A stretch of 64,000 nucleotides of DNA. Source: Paenibacillus sp. AN1007. Its GTDB lineage: Bacteria; Bacillota; Bacilli; Paenibacillales; Paenibacillaceae. The translations under genes were made by a program, and so were the position numbers. Below the pieces are notes generated by a model, which was given only the letters and a program-made list of their open reading frames with translations, was not told the origin of the DNA and made no database searches. Location: the NCBI RefSeq assembly GCF_040702995.1, contig NZ_CP159992.1:1389501-1453500 (forward strand), given 5' to 3'. This document shows positions 61,758 through 64,000 of the stretch, in pieces. Each line of letters starts with the position of its first letter. The first letter of the stretch is position 1.

Positions 61758-62072
61758 ATGAGATTTAGATGGTTACTTACAGCATGTTTATTGATTTTTT
61801 TAATGATATTGTTAACTTACACAAACAGTGCACATGTGCTGGCAAGCGGTGTAGGGAATGATGTCCAGGTGGATGAACAGACAAGGGGAATACTTATGGA
61901 AAAGTATGGTTTGGAGCCTACTGAAGAATCACAGGCACAGCAGCATTTTCTTTCCGGGGATTGGGGAATGAGCTTTAGTCATACTTCCGAGGTTGGAGCA
62001 CTGGATAAGCTGATGCTTGCTGTCCCCTTTTCGCTGTGGCCCGCTGTCTGGATTTTTCGAATGTGGGTGTAA
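61758..62072 (+). CDS. Small protein resembling a truncated OppB/DppB N-terminus
   Basis: 104 residues. It starts with a hydrophobic span (FRWLLTACLLIFLMILLTY), followed by VDEQTRGILMEKYGLEP, HFLSGDWGMSFSHTSEV, LDKLMLAVPFSLWP. That order (a span, then 'SPETR..L..KYGLD.P', '.L.GD.G.SF', 'PV...I....P.S') is the extracytoplasmic stretch following the first span of oligopeptide permeases of the OppB/DppB type, after which the remaining 200 residues of the permease are absent. So it is either a domesticated fragment or a decaying remnant with a coding start (GGGAG before ATG 61758). A membrane-anchored role is possible; no function can be named. Confidence 0.6.
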   Translation: MRFRWLLTACLLIFLMILLTYTNSAHVLASGVGNDVQVDEQTRGILMEKYGLEPTEESQAQQHFLSGDWGMSFSHTSEVGALDKLMLAVPFSLWPAVWIFRMWV

Positions 62073-62129
62073 AATGCAGACCAAAGGGGCACGATATCAG
62101 CAACACATTGGTCCCAAGGGGTGAGATGC

Positions 62130-62462
62130 ATGAGAGCGCTTATGGTTACGATACTAACGCTGATGCTTGGGTTGTCAGGCATTACAGCTGCAGCAGCAGC
62201 CTCCACATCCAGCAGCATACCGGATTATGCGAAGTGGGGGATCATAGCGGTGAAAGAAACCCAAACCAAGTACAATGTCGACATTCTAGACTACAAACAT
62301 ATTGGCCGCTCCTCGCTAAGCGCCAATCAGTCGAGAGAGCAGTTCAAGCTGTGGGTTCGTGCCAAAGATGGCAAGCAGTTTGCCGTATATGTTAATGTTG
62401 ATTTTAATCCGAATACGCAGCAGTTAAAAAAAGTGCAATTTGCTGAATCAGATCGTCACTGA
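62130..62462 (+). CDS. Secreted DUF3889 family protein
   Basis: 110 residues. Residues 1-24 form a signal peptide (RALMVTILTLMLGLSGITAAAAA). The mature part PDYAKWGIIAVKETQTKYNVDILDYKHIGR and SREQFKLWVR...FAVYVNVDFNPNTQQLKKVQF matches the DUF3889 family seen in Bacillus and Paenibacillus. ATG 62130 is preferred over GTG 62121 since AAGGGG ends just at 62121. It lies 58 nt after the OppB-like fragment and may share its transcript. Function unknown; extracellular or wall-associated. Confidence 0.75.
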   Translation: MRALMVTILTLMLGLSGITAAAAASTSSSIPDYAKWGIIAVKETQTKYNVDILDYKHIGRSSLSANQSREQFKLWVRAKDGKQFAVYVNVDFNPNTQQLKKVQFAESDRH

Positions 62463-62507
62463 TCAGATCAGGCTGTACCCCAAACTAAACTCTCCAAATT
62501 AAAGCAG

Positions 62508-62547
62508 AACCAGACTCCTGTTCCTTTAGGACCAAGTCTGGTTTTTT
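62508..62547 (+). terminator. Rho-independent terminator after DUF3889 gene
   Basis: AACCAGACT (62508-62516) and AGTCTGGTT (62535-62543) form the stem, followed by a run of T residues. Confidence 0.85.
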
Positions 62548-62574
62548 ATTTTGAAAAATTCCTTTTTTTTGTTA

Positions 62575-62604
62575 TTGAATAAAGAACTTACGTTCGCATA
62601 TAAT
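62575..62604 (+). promoter_or_regulatory. Promoter with LexA-type box between -35 and -10
   Basis: TTGAAT (62575-62580) and a perfect TATAAT (62599-62604) are 18 bp apart. Between them lies AGAACTTACGTTCG (62583-62596), which carries the GAAC-N4-GTTC core of the Bacillus LexA/DinR box (consensus CGAACRNRYGTTYC, 11 of 14 matches). A repressor bound there would block the polymerase, so SOS control of the two small genes downstream is likely. Confidence 0.7.
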
Positions 62605-62642
62605 AATGAATACAAACAAACGTTCTTACTGGAGGGATGATC

Positions 62643-62870
62643 ATGCTTGGAAAATATGTTGGCCAGATGGTGGAGCTTGTATATATGGATCGTGCAGGAC
62701 AGATTACGCAGCGGCAGATTCGAGTTAATAGTGTGCGCGGCGGAACGATTCGGGCATCCGATGGCAAAGAAGGGGCACCACGGACGTTTCTGGAGCAAAA
62801 TATTCTGGCATGGCGTCCTGTCACCGAAGGGAATCGGAAGGGAGTAATCAAGTATGCTGAACGACTTTGA
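62643..62870 (+). CDS. Small WYL-like beta protein
   Basis: 75 residues. ATG 62643 is correctly spaced from GGAGGG; the ATG at 62637 touches that site. The sequence VELVYMDRAGQITQRQIRVN and RTFLEQNILAWRP follows the strand pattern of the WYL domain (strand-turn with 'DxxGxxTxR', then 'xFxxxxIxxWRP'), reduced to its short core. WYL domains bind nucleic acid or nucleotides in regulators linked to DNA damage and defence. It is fused by overlap (17 nt) to a winged-helix gene and driven by a promoter with a LexA-type box. The identification is by pattern only. Confidence 0.6.
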   Translation: MLGKYVGQMVELVYMDRAGQITQRQIRVNSVRGGTIRASDGKEGAPRTFLEQNILAWRPVTEGNRKGVIKYAERL

Positions 62871-63135
62871 ACGCAAAATTTTACGCATCATCGTGAACTA
62901 TGCAGGGCAGCGGCGGCGAATCCCGCGAATGGATGAGTTGGAGAACAAAACGGGCCGCAGTCGCGTCCAGATTCGGGAATCCCTGCTCGAACTTGAACGG
63001 AAAGGTCACATAGCTTGGGATAACCCGTCTGCGATGGAAAGCATACAGATTCTGCAGGCTTGGGAGCAGGAAGCGCAAATGGTTCGAAAACCGCAGCCTG
63101 CAGGGAGTGCGGTGAAATATTTTACCGATTATTAA
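62854..63135 (+). CDS. Winged-helix DNA-binding protein, LexA-N-terminus-like
   Basis: 93 residues. Residues 1-60 (LNDFERKILRIIVNYAGQRR, then RIPRMDELENKTGRSRVQIR and LLELERKGHI) form a winged helix-turn-helix closely resembling the LexA or replication-terminator-type DNA-binding head, but no protease or effector domain follows; the tail (QILQAWEQEAQMVRKPQ) is a single helix. It overlaps the WYL-like gene by 17 nt. Together they look like a WYL regulator split into two chains. AAGGGAG lies upstream of ATG 62854. Confidence 0.7.
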   Translation: MLNDFERKILRIIVNYAGQRRRIPRMDELENKTGRSRVQIRESLLELERKGHIAWDNPSAMESIQILQAWEQEAQMVRKPQPAGSAVKYFTDY

Positions 63136-63189
63136 TCAGTCATCCGAGAGCCAAGGTTAAGCACAGCACAGTCAGACATAAAACAGAGC

Positions 63190-63217
63190 AAAAAACGCCA
63201 ACCCGGTTGGATTGGCG
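63190..63217 (-). terminator. Terminator of the DUF3892 gene
   Basis: Read on the minus strand, CGCCAA and TTGGCG (63212-63217 and 63196-63201) enclose a GC-rich loop and are followed by T residues (63190-63195). It stands 21 nt past the stop codon. Confidence 0.75.
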
Positions 63218-63237
63218 CTGTATGTTCAGTCATTCTT

Positions 63238-63477
63238 TTAGAAAGTCGGAAGCTGGTCCAGATTGTTGGTGGGGTCCCCGTCGGCATCGCCGCGAATATA
63301 CATTTCTCCATCCTTACCTTTGAATACATTCACACCCGCAATCGCTCCGGCTTTCACTTCGTTCAGGGCCTGCTGATAATCCAGTACACGTCCGTTGGAT
63401 GTCTGGAAGGCGGTCAAATCACCGTCACCATTTTTCTGCACTGCTGTGAACGTTTCACGTGTTGTTTGATCCATCAT
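63238..63477 (-). CDS. DUF3892 domain protein
   Basis: 79 residues. ATG 63477 is chosen since AAGGAG lies about 8 nt upstream; a longer frame from 63552 adds 25 residues without a site. The sequence FTAVQKNGDGDLTAFQTSNG, VLDYQQALNEVKAGAIAGVN and IRGDADGDPTNNLDQLP is the DUF3892 pattern: a small beta-rich domain common in Bacillus and Paenibacillus that ends with 'R...D..P.NNL..LP'. No signal peptide. Function unknown. Confidence 0.82.
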   Translation of the reverse strand: MMDQTTRETFTAVQKNGDGDLTAFQTSNGRVLDYQQALNEVKAGAIAGVNVFKGKDGEMYIRGDADGDPTNNLDQLPTF

Positions 63478-63611
63478 GTCACACTCTCCTTCTATGACCA
63501 AATGGGAATGGGTTACCCTGTTAGCCTGTCCGAAATAGAGAGAAGTATTCATCCCATGCAGTGTTTTCCGAAGATTAATTGAACCGCTATTGAACTGGAC
63601 TCCGAGAATGA

Positions 63612-64000
63612 TTAGAGTGTTTTTCGCATACGAACGTGCAGAATACCCGCATCATAAAAAGGTTCTTCCGAAATCACTTCATAGCCGAGTTTATCATAAA
63701 ATTTCTGAGCCTGACACTGGGCATCCAGTAGTGAATAGGTTAGCCCCAGCTCGCGAGCAAGCTCCTCCATTGCTAATAGAAGCACACGTCCATAACCAAA
63801 TGACCGGTAGGATTCGAGTACAGCGATCCGCTGCATTTTGGCCGTGTCTTTGCTGTAATAGATCAGACGCCCTGTGGCAGCAGCCTGGCCATCCGTATGA
63901 AGCAGCACATGATGTACATCGGGGCTGATCACGTCATATTGATCAATCTCAAGTTCAGCAGGTACCTGCTGCTCCATTACAAATACCTGACGACGAATTT
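63612..64000 (-). CDS. GNAT family N-acetyltransferase, N-terminus outside window
   Basis: The reading frame stays open to the right edge: upstream of Met63977 it reads IRRQVFV, directly before MEQQVPAELEID, which is the usual start of the YjcF-like acetyltransferases ('R..VFV.EQ.VP.E.E.D'). So Met63977 is internal and a few dozen residues are missing. The acetyl-CoA site is in MQRIAVLESYRSFGYGRVLL (R-x-x-G-x-G/A type, here RSFGYG), followed by YSLLDAQCQAQKFYDKLGY and the closing strand EEPFYDAGILHVRM. Substrate unknown. The gene is monocistronic as far as can be seen, converging with nothing. Confidence 0.88.
   Translation of the reverse strand, partial: IRRQVFVMEQQVPAELEIDQYDVISPDVHHVLLHTDGQAAATGRLIYYSKDTAKMQRIAVLESYRSFGYGRVLLLAMEELARELGLTYSLLDAQCQAQKFYDKLGYEVISEEPFYDAGILHVRMRKTL

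Noticed and set aside
62036..62395. 119-codon frame overlapping OppB-like and DUF3889 genes
   Set aside because: It overlaps two better genes and lacks family resemblance.

Overview
The window looks like a chromosomal segment of a spore-forming Firmicute, most probably Paenibacillus. Reasons: moderate GC, strong AGGAGG-type ribosome sites with frequent TTG/GTG starts, a YjcZ-type tiny sporulation protein, PadR-HAAS-DUF4097 and DUF3889/DUF3892/DUF5071 families, a manganese catalase and CotJC-like coat relatives. No phage, transposase or CRISPR sequence was seen. Layout: 1-1.2 kb holds the end of a small unknown gene, a general-stress-protein-17M homologue and a tRNA-Leu(UAA). 1.5-6.4 kb is one operon: PadR regulator, HAAS/DUF1700 membrane protein, DUF4097 adhesin-like protein, and a MacB/FtsX-type ABC transporter. 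6.7-44.1 kb is a complete-looking hybrid PKS/NRPS operon. 44.7-64 kb is mainly housekeeping and accessory genes: M16C protease, XRE regulator with divergent PatB-type lyase, uracil-DNA glycosylase, LOG protein, glycerophosphodiester phosphodiesterase, two FecCD-type iron permeases with an ABC exporter, barstar-like and DUF5071 immunity-like genes, manganese catalase, small secreted proteins, a LexA-box operon and a GNAT acetyltransferase. The centre of interest is the 6.7-44.1 kb cluster. It begins like an iturin/mycosubtilin operon: a free-standing malonyl transacylase (FenF/ItuD type), then a giant protein with fatty-acyl-AMP ligase, ACP, KS, ACP, aminotransferase, C, a gutted A domain, PCP. 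This start should build a beta-amino fatty acid. The peptide part is unlike any iturin. Specificity codes read by eye against GrsA give Gly, D-Asp, X, D-X (two identical unassigned codes, DIWEMTADDK), Val, Leu, Val-like. There are seven active A domains, as in iturins, but different residues and a different epimerase pattern. The last protein has no thioesterase; it ends in a degenerate condensation/epimerization-like domain with SHTIFD in place of HHxxxDG. A coupled MFS exporter follows. C-terminal and N-terminal communication helices fix the order of the three synthetases. Together this suggests an undescribed beta-amino-acyl lipopeptide with non-thioesterase release. Upstream, the PadR/ABC operon could supply export or self-protection, but nothing in the sequence proves that link. 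Elsewhere, a Fur box and a 16-codon leader ORF precede the FecCD permeases; a pair of inverted 16-bp sites lies between the XRE regulator and patB; and a LexA-type box sits inside the promoter of two overlapping small genes that resemble a split WYL/winged-helix regulator.
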